Shown: piece by piece, positions 27,601-35,121 of the stretch
Layout of the letters: the number at the start of each line of letters is the position of its first letter
Numbering within the stretch: position 1 is the stretch's first letter
Origin: Bdellovibrio bacteriovorus
GTDB taxonomy: Bacteria; Bdellovibrionota; Bdellovibrionia; Bdellovibrionales; Bdellovibrionaceae
DNA length: 64,000 nucleotides
NCBI RefSeq assembly: GCF_001592735.1
Contig: NZ_LUKE01000001.1
Span: forward strand, 1,709,018 to 1,773,017
Reading direction: 5' to 3'
Notes under the pieces: generated by a model
Databases searched by the model: none
Seen by the model: the letters and a program-made list of their open reading frames with translations, nothing else
Told to the model about the DNA's origin: nothing
Program-made: the position numbers and the translations under genes

Positions 27601-27815
27601 ACTCCGTATAAACCATTTAAGTCACAAATACCCAGTCCGTCATAGCCAAAATAAATGGCCTGCTGAACCATCTCTTCAGGGGAAGAAGCGCCTTGCAGAA
27701 ACGAAAAATTCGTTCTTCCTAAAAGTTCCACAAAACCCTTTACCGGAATGGAGGGCAGTTTGGATTTAAACTGCGTCACCGCGGGCAGATTGCGTGGATT
27801 AGGCCTAAATAACAT
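24615..27815 (-). CDS. dnaE2: Error-prone DNA polymerase DnaE2 (ImuC)
   Basis: A 1066-residue C-family polymerase, the catalytic subunit of the damage-induced mutasome. The palm aspartates are in PPDIDIDFEHSRREEVI, with the third in LKLMKIDVLSLGML; GRGSAANSVVCYCIGL matches the polymerase active-site loop. The N-terminal PHP domain keeps NFSFLQGASSPEEMV but the first histidine of the family (HCLSNFSF) is replaced (LGRTNFSF), so it is probably not a nuclease. A C-terminal OB-fold (VRLAGLVAITQRPPTAKGM) is present. It is the last gene of an imuA-imuB-dnaE2 operon, with 17 bases to imuB. Confidence 0.96.
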   Translation of the reverse strand: MLFRPNPRNLPAVTQFKSKLPSIPVKGFVELLGRTNFSFLQGASSPEEMVQQAIYFGYDGLGICDLNGLYGVVRGYQAVHAPSSFEAAPKAKDGFKYLIGTELTLTDETNITLVPVTKKGYSNLCEILTLGKRQAAKGFSKLSLDQVAQLNEDLLCFALPPWTDERFESLKKIFEDRLYLPVWRDLTWESHEFCLQAFNLEDKFQAQLFVTQRPFMHAHDRKPLFDVVTCILHHTTLSEAKNKLIQNAERSLRTLEEIAFLWQDRLDLVEKTVDISARVKFNLNEIRYRYPTSNLPEGMTPSEYLRHLSLEGAKKRFQNITDEILSKIEHELALIKELEYEDYFLTLKEICDFADSKGILHQGRGSAANSVVCYCIGLTSINPIEFNLLFERFISRERQEPPDIDIDFEHSRREEVIQYIYEKYNERHAAMVCTVIRYRSRMAIRETAKVFGIPLATINSMIKFMGRDGFSRLMEPEAAERFGLPLPQWKMFLHLAKQLRGFPRHLSIHTGGFLITQDPITEMVPVEKATMNGRYVIQWNKDDVAVLKLMKIDVLSLGMLTCLRKCFELLRDHKGLHFTLASLPHDDKPTYDMICEADTVGVFQIESRAQMSTLPRMRPRCFYDLVIEVAIVRPGPLQGGMVHPYLRRRQGLEKVTYPSEILRPILEKTHGVPIFQEQVMKIVIAAANFSPGESDQLRRIMSSAWRKQSTMDSIKQRILDGFLQNGISLEYGEQIYKTIEGFANYGFPESHAASFALLTYASCWIKKHHPDVFAASLLNSQPMGFYAPRTIVAEAQRHHVKVHPLCVQSSHYDYTLEDIPGGTKEGLRALRVGLRSLYGLPEELMMRIESARKKDGPFQSLTDFIQRTSLPRSALVKLAAAGAFECFNTNARELIWHLESLSLDQKSFLWGMPKEQFAKDDNEEPEDLPFESNWDRLRREYDSKGYSVDSHPISVLRSYLHVKNRELIPQRFVPYYCSTDLKTLKHKSKVRLAGLVAITQRPPTAKGMCFISLEDEFGIMNIVIHPDVYEKDRVTIYERSLLEIQGQVEKVGGQINVRAQRVLPLQ

Positions 27816-27832
27816 GTGCGATCACTTTCAGA

Positions 27833-29155
27833 TTAATCAAAATACCCATGCAGATAGACTTGCGAGTTGATGCGATCCCTGAAAACCCAAAGAAGCTGAC
27901 CTTGATGTGAAAGCGCAAAATAATAATCTCTGTTTTTTAAATCTTGCACGCTGACTTGCCACCAAGACGATTCAATTCGTTCGCTAGGAAGTGACGAAAC
28001 AAATTTCAAACTTTGTACTTCCGAAGCATTTAAGGCTTGCGGTTTTTCTAAAAGCAAAGACGGACGAGGGCTTGAGGCTAAACCTTTGGCGTACACGGAT
28101 TTGACCTGCAAAGCTTGTTCGTTTCGTTCCACTAAGTCTTGGGGCTTAAAATCTTCTGGCCAATCGGTGACTAAGCGAAAACTTTGTTCAGGAAAATGAC
28201 TGGCTTCTTGTTGCAAAAAACCCATTTCGCAATTGGATTGTCGGGCAAAGCTGATCAGGCGGCGCCAGCGGTCTTCGCTGTTGTCGCGAGGTTCAAAAAA
28301 ATCCAACTGCTGAATTTTTTCGGCCACATCTAAAACCGAGATTTCGTATTCACGAATCGGATTTTCAAGTTTTAGCTGTGCCAGTTTCTTTTCTAATAAG
28401 TCTTCAAACAAAGCTTGATCACGTGTCGGGGTGATCGGCTCAATGACAATATTATAGCGTCTATCTGAATACTCACAGTGCAAGGTCAGCTCAAGCTTTG
28501 CGGCATAACGGGAAAGTCCCTCTAGGCGTGCAAACAAAACGTTAAAGTTCGTCTTAAAACGCGCCATCAATAACGACACCGCTCCTATGGGATCGTCAAA
28601 GTAGCCATAGCCCACAAGAGGATCGCGAGGAATAAGAGGAGAAATGACTTGAGCGTCTTGAGAGTGCAAACGATTCCAAAGTAAAACACCGAAGTCTCCC
28701 CATCTTTCGCGCAGCGAATTTAAACGAAACCCATGCACGCCTTCTAAGCCATGCACGCCCAATGTGTGAAAAAACGAAATCATATGTTCCACCGGGCGTT
28801 TTTGTGGCCACGGGTGCAGCCCTTCAAGATCTTTGAGGGCATCTAAACCTAAACCACGAAAGCCTTCGTGTTCTTTGCCCACAGGACAAATAAAAAGCGG
28901 GCGCCAGCGTGCAAACACTTGCGCGGCGGCCGGAGTGTCTGAAATTGCCACGGAAGGATCATTAGAAAATTTAACGGCAATTTCTAAAGCTTTAGTTAAA
29001 AGACCCTCTTCACCGCCAAAGAGGTACGCGGTAGATTCCATTTCCACAAAGACATAATGTGGATAACGGTACTGCACGCGCGGACTTAAATGGAGAAACG
29101 CCTCAGCGCAAGAGCTTTCTTGCGGGGTTTTTAAATTGATGCATAAAGTGCGCAT
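27833..29155 (-). CDS. imuB: ImuB, inactive Y-family polymerase-like mutasome protein
   Basis: A 440-residue Y-family-like protein. It retains MESTAYLFGGEEGLL in the palm-like region but shows none of the acidic metal-binding set of active Y polymerases, as in other ImuB proteins. A beta-clamp binding motif, QLDFF, lies at about residues 283-287. It acts as the hub that brings ImuA and DnaE2 to the clamp during translesion synthesis. Its start overlaps the end of imuA by 53 bases; the precise start is uncertain. Confidence 0.92.
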   Translation of the reverse strand: MRTLCINLKTPQESSCAEAFLHLSPRVQYRYPHYVFVEMESTAYLFGGEEGLLTKALEIAVKFSNDPSVAISDTPAAAQVFARWRPLFICPVGKEHEGFRGLGLDALKDLEGLHPWPQKRPVEHMISFFHTLGVHGLEGVHGFRLNSLRERWGDFGVLLWNRLHSQDAQVISPLIPRDPLVGYGYFDDPIGAVSLLMARFKTNFNVLFARLEGLSRYAAKLELTLHCEYSDRRYNIVIEPITPTRDQALFEDLLEKKLAQLKLENPIREYEISVLDVAEKIQQLDFFEPRDNSEDRWRRLISFARQSNCEMGFLQQEASHFPEQSFRLVTDWPEDFKPQDLVERNEQALQVKSVYAKGLASSPRPSLLLEKPQALNASEVQSLKFVSSLPSERIESSWWQVSVQDLKNRDYYFALSHQGQLLWVFRDRINSQVYLHGYFD

Positions 29156-29759
29156 GGACCATGCTCCCAGAAATATTAAATGGTGTTGGACGGTGTAAAG
29201 CTCTTTGGATAGTGACGAAGTCGCGTTGAAAGTGAATCATCAGACTGAATAAGGGATTCACGAATTTGGAAACTTTTTGATTTACAAAAACCAAAGCCAC
29301 TTTGTGCAAGCGACATAGGCGTTTTAATTTTTGCAGCTGATGATTTTTTAAAAACAACTCTTTTAAGTTACAGCCAATCACTTCAAACAGCGAGCTTGTG
29401 ATCAACTCTTGCAGCAACCAGAAAAGCTGTTCTTTTTCTTGCGGCTCTTTTACCACCAGCAATTTTTTTAAATTGATGTCATGGGATTGCAGGTGCGTGG
29501 GAAAAAGTTGTGAATCACCATTAATCCACGCCGCCCATTTGTTTTGGTTATGCACTTGTTTTACTAAGCGCACCCATAATGAAGTCGCACCGGTGCCGGG
29601 AAGACCTTGAAATAAACTAAGATCCCCTTGCGGGATACCTCGCCATAAAAGGAAATCATCAAGCACATTCACCCCTGTTGCTAAACCGGGAGGGGGTTGC
29701 AGCTGTTCTGCAGAAACAAAGGGAATGTCTTTAAATTCGGGAAGGGCCAAAGACTTCAT
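29103..29759 (-). CDS. imuA: ImuA, RecA/SulA-like mutasome protein
   Basis: The start is placed at 29759 (the second ATG): GGAGAG lies just before it, while the upstream ATG at 29771 directly abuts the LexA operator and has no ribosome site. The 218-residue protein is a RecA-like fold with a degenerate Walker A, GLPGTGATS, lacking the Lys. It is required with ImuB and DnaE2 for induced mutagenesis. First gene of the operon; its promoter carries the LexA site. Confidence 0.9.
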   Translation of the reverse strand: MKSLALPEFKDIPFVSAEQLQPPPGLATGVNVLDDFLLWRGIPQGDLSLFQGLPGTGATSLWVRLVKQVHNQNKWAAWINGDSQLFPTHLQSHDINLKKLLVVKEPQEKEQLFWLLQELITSSLFEVIGCNLKELFLKNHQLQKLKRLCRLHKVALVFVNQKVSKFVNPLFSLMIHFQRDFVTIQRALHRPTPFNISGSMVHAHFMHQFKNPARKLLR

Positions 29760-29771
29760 AACGCTCTCCAT

Positions 29772-29823
29772 TTACATATAAGTTACTATGTAAATTATAT
29801 GTAAGTCAAAGGGCGTATGTAAA
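29772..29823 (-). promoter_or_regulatory. LexA operator and promoter of imuA-imuB-dnaE2
   Basis: TTACTATGTAA at 29783-29793 is an exact match to TTACN3GTAA, the published Bdellovibrio LexA box. It is nested inside a second perfect inverted repeat, TTACATATAA (29772-29781) and TTATATGTAA (29795-29804), with the same centre (29788). On the minus strand TATAAT (29794-29799) overlaps the outer arm, and TTTACA (29818-29823) lies 18 bases upstream as a -35. LexA binding would block the promoter. Confidence 0.88.
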
Positions 29824-29909
29824 TATAGACGAAGGTTTTGATTGTTGCTGAGTTGTTAATAAGTTTAGTGATTTAAGGTGTTTACGCAATATCGCAAACT
29901 GCAAAAAGT

Positions 29910-30011
29910 GAAGTGCCTCCGCCAAGCTGGTCCCTGTATCACTTCCCCCAGGTTATCCCATCCGTTTCCCAGTCACAGGTCCCTGGATGGGTTGTTACTT
30001 GGGTTGCTTGG
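29910..30011. ncRNA. Candidate structured RNA, strand unknown
   Basis: Nested complementary segments fold this region into a rod: CCAAGC (29922-29927) with GCTTGG (30006-30011), CCCAGGT (29947-29953) with ACTTGGG (29997-30003, one G-U pair), CCCATCC (29957-29963) with GGATGGG (29985-29991), and a 21-base end loop. A competing stem is GAAGTG (29910-29915) with CACTTC (29940-29945). No convincing gene lies in this stretch. The rod with a large bulge recalls 6S RNA in outline, but I cannot match it to a known family. Confidence 0.33.
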
Positions 30012-30035
30012 AAAGAGAAACTCCTCTAAGAGCGC

Positions 30036-30143
30036 TTATCCTCGAATCAGTTTTAAAAGCGTCGCGGTCATAAATAATATGACCAGAACCGCTTTAGTTA
30101 GACTCAAAACACGCCGATAACGTAAATAGGTAGATTTACGCAT
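30036..30143 (-). CDS. Small basic membrane protein, 35 aa
   Basis: ATG at 30143 follows AAGGAG on the minus strand with good spacing. The product (35 residues) begins MRKSTYLRYRRVLSL and has one hydrophobic helix (about residues 14-31) between basic ends. A longer frame runs upstream antisense to nothing and overlaps the ogt gene; it has no ribosome site and is not favoured. Function unknown. Confidence 0.5.
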   Translation of the reverse strand: MRKSTYLRYRRVLSLTKAVLVILFMTATLLKLIRG

Positions 30144-30178
30144 GGATTGTTTCTCCTTCTGCGGAGGAAATTCCACCG

Positions 30179-30210
30179 AAAGCGAGCTGGCGAAGGCCAA
30201 GCTCGCTTTT
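30179..30210. terminator. Hairpin downstream of ogt
   Basis: AAAGCGAGCT pairs with AGCTCGCTTT, with GGC/GCC stacked inside and a one-base bulge. The plus strand continues TTTT, the minus strand only TTTC. It lies between ogt and the 35-residue gene and may end the ogt transcript. Confidence 0.55.
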
Positions 30211-30280
30211 GCATTTCTGATACTAACTTTTAAAAGAAAATAGGAACCTAGCGACGAAGTGTCGATCCGAATTTCGGTGA

Positions 30281-30775
30281 TTACTTCAACGCGCCTTCGG
30301 CACGCAAAAGAACTTCTTTCGTATCCGGTCCCCATTTGTATTTTAATTTGCTCGCCCCTTTGCCCACCACGCGGTGGCAAGGAATCCAATAACATACTGG
30401 GTTTTTGGCAATCGCAGAAGCAATCGCGCGAACCGCCGAAGGGCGACGCATTTTTTTTGCGACCTCCGTGTAAGTCCAGGATTTTCCCATAGGGATTTTC
30501 AAAAGTTCTAACCACACGCGTACTTGAAACTCAGTACCTTGCAGTTTGATATCATGTTTGCCAGTCCAAAAATTTCCTTTGTTCCATTTTACGGGTGTAA
30601 AAGAGCCCAGATGGAAATGATAGTGTTCGTGAAAGAATTCACCCACATCTTCTTCAAGCTTTTTTTTGCCCAGGCTGTAGTTGCCTAAATAGATCAAGTC
30701 TTTGCCTTCAAAAACAGCCAGCCAGTCGCCAAACTGTGAAGGAACTTTATAAAGTTTGAATTCTAAATCACCCAT
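30281..30775 (-). CDS. ogt: Methylated-DNA--protein-cysteine methyltransferase
   Basis: A 164-residue suicide DNA-repair protein that moves alkyl groups from O6-alkylguanine to its own cysteine. The active site is IPCHRVVGKG, and the helix-turn-helix/finger motif is in RPSAVRAIASAIAKNP. Length matches Ogt. It adds an error-free alkylation repair function near the error-prone SOS cassette, although it has its own transcription start and I see no LexA box in front of it. Confidence 0.95.
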   Translation of the reverse strand: MGDLEFKLYKVPSQFGDWLAVFEGKDLIYLGNYSLGKKKLEEDVGEFFHEHYHFHLGSFTPVKWNKGNFWTGKHDIKLQGTEFQVRVWLELLKIPMGKSWTYTEVAKKMRRPSAVRAIASAIAKNPVCYWIPCHRVVGKGASKLKYKWGPDTKEVLLRAEGALK

Positions 30776-30832
30776 GTATCACCCCTAAGATGAGGCAGGT
30801 TTAACTCATTCCGGGGCTATACTCAAATAAGA

Positions 30833-31489
30833 TTAAGACCTATATATCGAAAAATGAGCAAAGTGACGGGGCTCGTTGACCTCGGACAACCAAGGGTGAT
30901 CGGAGTGGATCAATGCGCGACTGAGACGACCGCGAGCGATCACTTCGATAGAATGCTGACGAGCCACTTCTTTCAGATCTTGCAATGTCTTACGCACATC
31001 TTGTTCGTGGCCATAGTCGAAAATAAAATAATAGTTAGCGACAGGAAGTTTAAAAGTCGGGCGAGTTAAATCCATTGTCACCATCGATGACGGATCAATA
31101 CCGTGTTCGCTCATCACGCGTTGGGCTTCCTGCACACGTGCAGATTCAATTTCAAAACCGTAAAACCGAGTTAGCGGATAGTGCCTCGCTAAAACAAATC
31201 CCATGCGCCCGTAAGCGGCGCCCAAGTCGACGATGATTTCACCGCTCTTGGGATTTAAAAGATCTAAGATGCCGCGAATTTCCAGGTAGGGTGTTTGAAA
31301 AGATTGGGTCGAAAGATGACTCCAGGTTTGGGGCGCGGGCCCCGCCGCCGGGCGCACAGAGCCTTCGGCGTGCTCGCAGTCAAATCCCAACCAGTCGTCC
31401 ACTAAGGTCGCATGGTCTTTAGCTTCTTGATACGTGTAGGAATCAAAAGCTAACAGAGGATAAGGATCCGATTCTTTAAAATCAATCAT
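30833..31489 (-). CDS. Class I SAM-dependent methyltransferase
   Basis: A 218-residue protein with no signal peptide. The SAM motif is IIVDLGAAYGRMGFVLA, followed by the acidic strand-2 end in FYGFEIESARV; a Dot1-like arrangement is suggested by FIFDYGHEQDVRKTL. The substrate is unknown. Its start overlaps the stop of the hydrolase-like gene upstream by 4 bases, so both are translated from one mRNA. Confidence 0.8.
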   Translation of the reverse strand: MIDFKESDPYPLLAFDSYTYQEAKDHATLVDDWLGFDCEHAEGSVRPAAGPAPQTWSHLSTQSFQTPYLEIRGILDLLNPKSGEIIVDLGAAYGRMGFVLARHYPLTRFYGFEIESARVQEAQRVMSEHGIDPSSMVTMDLTRPTFKLPVANYYFIFDYGHEQDVRKTLQDLKEVARQHSIEVIARGRLSRALIHSDHPWLSEVNEPRHFAHFSIYRS

Positions 31490-32253
31490 ACTGGTGTTGC
31501 TACGCCCGTAAGAAAACGCTCTAAAATTGGCGCATATTCAGATTTAAAATCGCGCAAGCCCGTTAAGTGCTGTGCTTCGGGAAGGGATAGCTTGCTCCAA
31601 TGCAGTTGCGTGTGGGGCTCAAAGACCTCGTCGATATGAGTCGGCGGAATCAATTCGTCTTTCCATCCACGAATGGAAAGAATTTTAAAGCCTTCAGGGA
31701 AGGTGTTGAGGTCCGGCACTAAATCTTTATGAAAAAAGGGACTCCAGCCCAAACTTAAAAAAGGAGCTAATGCCCATGTTAAGGCCCAAGGTTTTACATG
31801 GTAATTGTGGGTAAATAACTTCTGTGCGGAAGGTAAAAAGCGAGCTGTGGGGCCACTATCACAGACTAGGGCTACAGTGTCAGAACACCCTCGGCGCGCC
31901 ATCGCCTCAATCGCCGAAGCGCTGGGGTTAGAAAAGGTGAACATGATTTTTTGGCCGGGGATCAGGTTTAAAAGATGTTCAATTTGATCGGCGTAAATAT
32001 GCTTGGTGCCGAATTTGCCTTTTGCGCTAATCGGAAAGTGGAGGTCTTTTAAGTCTTGTAAGGTGCCAGAAAGTTGAAAGGCAAAGGCGTCAAAGCCCAA
32101 AGAATTTACTAGTTTTATGTGGCGAAGAAGTTGCTTCTTACTGCCCTCATAAAAATGCACGAAGAAAATCAACTCTTGGAATTTCTTGTTTCGCGCTAAA
32201 AAGAACTCCCCTTGGAAGGGGAGTTCTTGGTTGGCAAATTCTGCGTAGTTCAT
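31486..32253 (-). CDS. Alpha/beta-hydrolase-like protein, unknown substrate
   Basis: A 255-residue protein whose layout suggests an alpha/beta hydrolase: strand-rich start (ELIFFVHFYEGSKKQL), a possible nucleophile turn FTFSNPSASAIEA in place of GxSxG, an Asp in IRGWKDELIPP at the usual acid position and a His in LPEAQHLTGL near the end. The nucleophile context is atypical, so activity is uncertain. The first 19 codons contain a complete intrinsic terminator (32198-32228). No strong ribosome site is seen at 32253. It is coupled to the downstream methyltransferase. Confidence 0.6.
   Translation of the reverse strand: MNYAEFANQELPFQGEFFLARNKKFQELIFFVHFYEGSKKQLLRHIKLVNSLGFDAFAFQLSGTLQDLKDLHFPISAKGKFGTKHIYADQIEHLLNLIPGQKIMFTFSNPSASAIEAMARRGCSDTVALVCDSGPTARFLPSAQKLFTHNYHVKPWALTWALAPFLSLGWSPFFHKDLVPDLNTFPEGFKILSIRGWKDELIPPTHIDEVFEPHTQLHWSKLSLPEAQHLTGLRDFKSEYAPILERFLTGVATPV
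32198..32228 (-). terminator. Intrinsic terminator inside the hydrolase-like gene
   Basis: On the minus strand AAGAACTCCCCTT and AAGGGGAGTTCTT form a 13-base perfect stem around a two-base centre (32201-32228), and the 3' side continues as TTTTT. It lies 58 bases after the aceE-like stop and about 25 bases inside the next reading frame. Confidence 0.8.
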
Positions 32254-32286
32254 CTAGTCCAGTTCCACATCTTGCGCGTCCGCGCC

Positions 32287-35097
32287 CTAATGCTTATGAA
32301 CAGGGGTCTTGCTCGGCCACAAATCTGTCCAGTGACCCGCGCGTCCTTCAGCTTGGTGAGTTTCACCTAAAGCATTTTCAGAAACGATGACTTTTTCAAG
32401 AGCTGTTTCTGCAAGAACTTTACCGCAAGCTTCAACGACAGATTCGGCGTCAATGCTGTGGTAAGCATAGATTTCAGAAGGACGACCACACTTAGAGTGT
32501 TTACGTACGGCCAAAGCTTCTTGGCGAACACCGATCACCGAACCGATATTATCCAAGATACCGGCTTCACCGTCGGCAACTGAAACTACTGGTACACGTT
32601 TACCAGCCACAGTGATCAAATCACCTGTAGAAACGTCATCCGTTTTTCTTAAGTACAAGTTTGAGTTCAAGCCCAAATCCTTTTTCAAATACTCATAATC
32701 ATTTTCATGAGCCGGGATGCCGCACACAAGATCTTGTGAAGTCACCACGATCACGTTGGCGTAAATGCCACGAGCAAGCAACGCTTCAGAAGCCTTGATC
32801 GCTTCTGTCGTCATCGTTCCTAAAGAGAAGATGTTAACAACGTTATCACCTGGCTCATAGCCAGCGTATCCGCGGTAATCGATTAAGTAGTAAGCGCCTT
32901 TTAAAACTTCCTCACGGATGGTCGACATCATTTGGCCTTCATCGATGTTGCCAACTTCTTCTTCGTTCGCCGCACCAGTGATAGGGAACTCAGCGCGAGC
33001 TAAAGAACCTTCAAGACCGGCTTTGAAGCGAGCTTGTTTTTTCAAGTAATGAACCATGTCTTTTTGTTCTGCGCCGCGAGTGACTAGACGAAGCAATGTA
33101 CCCGTGCGGCCCGCATTGTCGTTCATCACGTGACGTTTGATTGTATCAACTAAGATCCAATCCAACTCTTGGCAGAAGAACGGCTCCCAAGTGATTTGGT
33201 TCGGGATTTGGATATCAGACTTCCAACCGTGCTGCGCCCCTTCAGGAGACAATGTCACACCTGATGGAGTACCAACACAAATGAACGAGCTCTTCCAGTA
33301 AAGGTTATAGAAATATTGATCCAACGCACGTTTGATGAAGAAGTCATAAACCGTCATCAAAGGAATGATAGGTACGCCCACGGTGTCGCGCATTTTTCCG
33401 AATGCACCCACGCAAGACATTACGTTTCCTTCGGCGATTTCAAAACGCAAGAAGCGATCAGACTCTTCTTCGCCCGGAACTAGATCTGGCAATTTGTGAT
33501 CTTTTACACCCAACTCAGTTTCCAAATCTTGAACTACGGGGGCACCAAAGATCTTACCATCCATCGCTGGATTTAAGTTCGTTGAAGTTCCCACGTCCGG
33601 TGCCATTGAAATGAACAACTCGCCCGGAAGTTTGAATGGTTTTTCATTTGGCGTAAGTGCCTTTTGTTTGTCAGAAAGTTTTTTCTCATCCAGCGGAGTG
33701 TTCGCGATACGAGTTAACTTCGCGGTCAACTGACCGAGCATCCATTGCGTATGCGGATAGCTAGTCATTTTCGTGTTGATATCAAGTGAAGTTGGGATCT
33801 CGCCCCACTCCATTAGTTTTTTCATGAAATAATCTTGGTTCTTAGATTTCAAAGCGTGCTGCGCTTTGATTTCGCCTAGCAACTTCTCTCCGCGAGCGGC
33901 TAAGAATTTACCTTCCGTCGAACCAGCATCGAAGCGTTTATACAAAGTATCGCCAGTGATACCTTGTTTTGCTTTAAGTTCGATCACTTCTTCTTCTTGC
34001 GGAAGGGAAGAGTGATTTCCCGGTTGAGCTGCAGACTTCAAGCCCCAGCCTTTCAAAGTATGCGCAATGATGATTGTCGGTTTACGAGTTGATTTTTTAG
34101 ACTGCAACATGGCATCGGCCAAAGCTAGCATGTCGTGACCACCGAAATCGCGAATCGCATCGAACAATTCTTGGTCCGTGATGCTGTCCAAGAATTTTTT
34201 CATGTCTGGATGTTCTTTAGCGATCCCTTTTTTCAAAGCCTTCATGTCTTGAACAAGAAGAAGCGCTTGCAGCTCGTAATCTTCCAATTCTTTCTCTAGG
34301 AAATTTTTGAAAGTCGCGCCGTCTTTTTTGGCGAACAATTCTTGGCGTTTAGAACCGTGACGAACTTGGATCACTTCCCAACCGTTGGCAGCCATAGTGC
34401 GCTCAACACGGTCAGCATCTGTTCCGTTCATGATATCTTTGTTGGTAATGCGGTGACCATCAAGTGATTGACGGTTGTAATCTAGAATCCAAGTCACAGA
34501 ACCCAACTCACGCTCTGCAAAGTCAGGAACAGCTTCATACATGGAGCCTTCACGGAACTCAGAGTCTCCACACACCGCCCAGAAGTGAGCATCTGGAACT
34601 TCATAACCATGTTCACGCGCGTAACGATACGCCAGCGCCATGTAACCGGCTTCAACTGGTGGAATACCTACAGTACCAGACGGGAAGAAGTTGTGGTGAT
34701 CTGGATCGTAAGCTGAGTGATAAGATTGGAACACAAACTCACTGCCATCAGTGAATTTACGAAGACCATTCATCGCTTGATCAGCTTGTTCTTGAGTCAA
34801 TTTGCTAAGATCATTTTTCAAAAGCAAATCTAGAAGATAGTTGTAAGAGTGATCTGTAGGAGAAGCATGGGGCTTGTTCGCGATATGATCAAAACCAGTT
34901 TTAACTAACAAATGCAAAGCGCCCATGATGTGCAACGAACTTGCAGAGGCCGCAGGGTGACCGCCCACTTTAGGATCACCTTTTTCTTTATCTGAACGGT
35001 GATTGGCTTGCCAGATCATCTGCGTGGCAAGGTAGTGTGCACGGCGTGCGATAGAATCTAGAACGTCAGCTTTGACGTTCTTGAGAGAGTTATCCAT
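32287..35097 (-). CDS. AceE/transketolase-type 2-oxoacid dehydrogenase E1 component
   Basis: A 936-residue thiamine-diphosphate enzyme of the homodimeric E1 (AceE) type. It has GGHPAASASSLHIMGALH at the start, HHNFFPSGTVGIPPVEAGY, the ThDP-binding stretch from GDSEFREGSMYE to DYNRQSLDGH (standard GDG replaced by GDS) and a transketolase-like second half. It should decarboxylate pyruvate or a related oxoacid and pass the acyl group to an E2 protein. No E2 or E3 gene is next to it. The start is supported by AAGGAG. Two hairpins lie upstream. The exact substrate is not certain. Confidence 0.8.
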   Translation of the reverse strand: MDNSLKNVKADVLDSIARRAHYLATQMIWQANHRSDKEKGDPKVGGHPAASASSLHIMGALHLLVKTGFDHIANKPHASPTDHSYNYLLDLLLKNDLSKLTQEQADQAMNGLRKFTDGSEFVFQSYHSAYDPDHHNFFPSGTVGIPPVEAGYMALAYRYAREHGYEVPDAHFWAVCGDSEFREGSMYEAVPDFAERELGSVTWILDYNRQSLDGHRITNKDIMNGTDADRVERTMAANGWEVIQVRHGSKRQELFAKKDGATFKNFLEKELEDYELQALLLVQDMKALKKGIAKEHPDMKKFLDSITDQELFDAIRDFGGHDMLALADAMLQSKKSTRKPTIIIAHTLKGWGLKSAAQPGNHSSLPQEEEVIELKAKQGITGDTLYKRFDAGSTEGKFLAARGEKLLGEIKAQHALKSKNQDYFMKKLMEWGEIPTSLDINTKMTSYPHTQWMLGQLTAKLTRIANTPLDEKKLSDKQKALTPNEKPFKLPGELFISMAPDVGTSTNLNPAMDGKIFGAPVVQDLETELGVKDHKLPDLVPGEEESDRFLRFEIAEGNVMSCVGAFGKMRDTVGVPIIPLMTVYDFFIKRALDQYFYNLYWKSSFICVGTPSGVTLSPEGAQHGWKSDIQIPNQITWEPFFCQELDWILVDTIKRHVMNDNAGRTGTLLRLVTRGAEQKDMVHYLKKQARFKAGLEGSLARAEFPITGAANEEEVGNIDEGQMMSTIREEVLKGAYYLIDYRGYAGYEPGDNVVNIFSLGTMTTEAIKASEALLARGIYANVIVVTSQDLVCGIPAHENDYEYLKKDLGLNSNLYLRKTDDVSTGDLITVAGKRVPVVSVADGEAGILDNIGSVIGVRQEALAVRKHSKCGRPSEIYAYHSIDAESVVEACGKVLAETALEKVIVSENALGETHQAEGRAGHWTDLWPSKTPVHKH

Positions 35098-35121
35098 GAG
35101 GACTCCTTCGGGCTGGTCTGC

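Noticed and set aside
29910-29960. GCCTCCGCC resembling part of a c-di-GMP-I (GEMM) riboswitch
   Set aside because: The second helix motif (GGTAGCGGGGTTACC-type) and the correct spacing are missing.
29885-30015. SRP 4.5S or 6S RNA identity for the structured stretch
   Set aside because: The GGTCAGGxCCGGAAGGAAGCAG core of SRP RNA is absent; 6S could not be confirmed by conserved sequence, so only a generic candidate is reported.
30020-30050. CTCGAATC resembling a tRNA T-loop
   Set aside because: No acceptor, D or anticodon stems can be built around it on either strand.
29878-30120. 80-residue plus-strand open frame over the candidate RNA
   Set aside because: No ribosome site, no recognisable domain, and it overlaps the 35-residue gene antisense; the composition reflects the stems.
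30036-30515. 159-residue minus-strand frame including the small gene
   Set aside because: Its upstream two thirds overlap ogt in another frame and have no ribosome site; only the last 35 codons have a good start.
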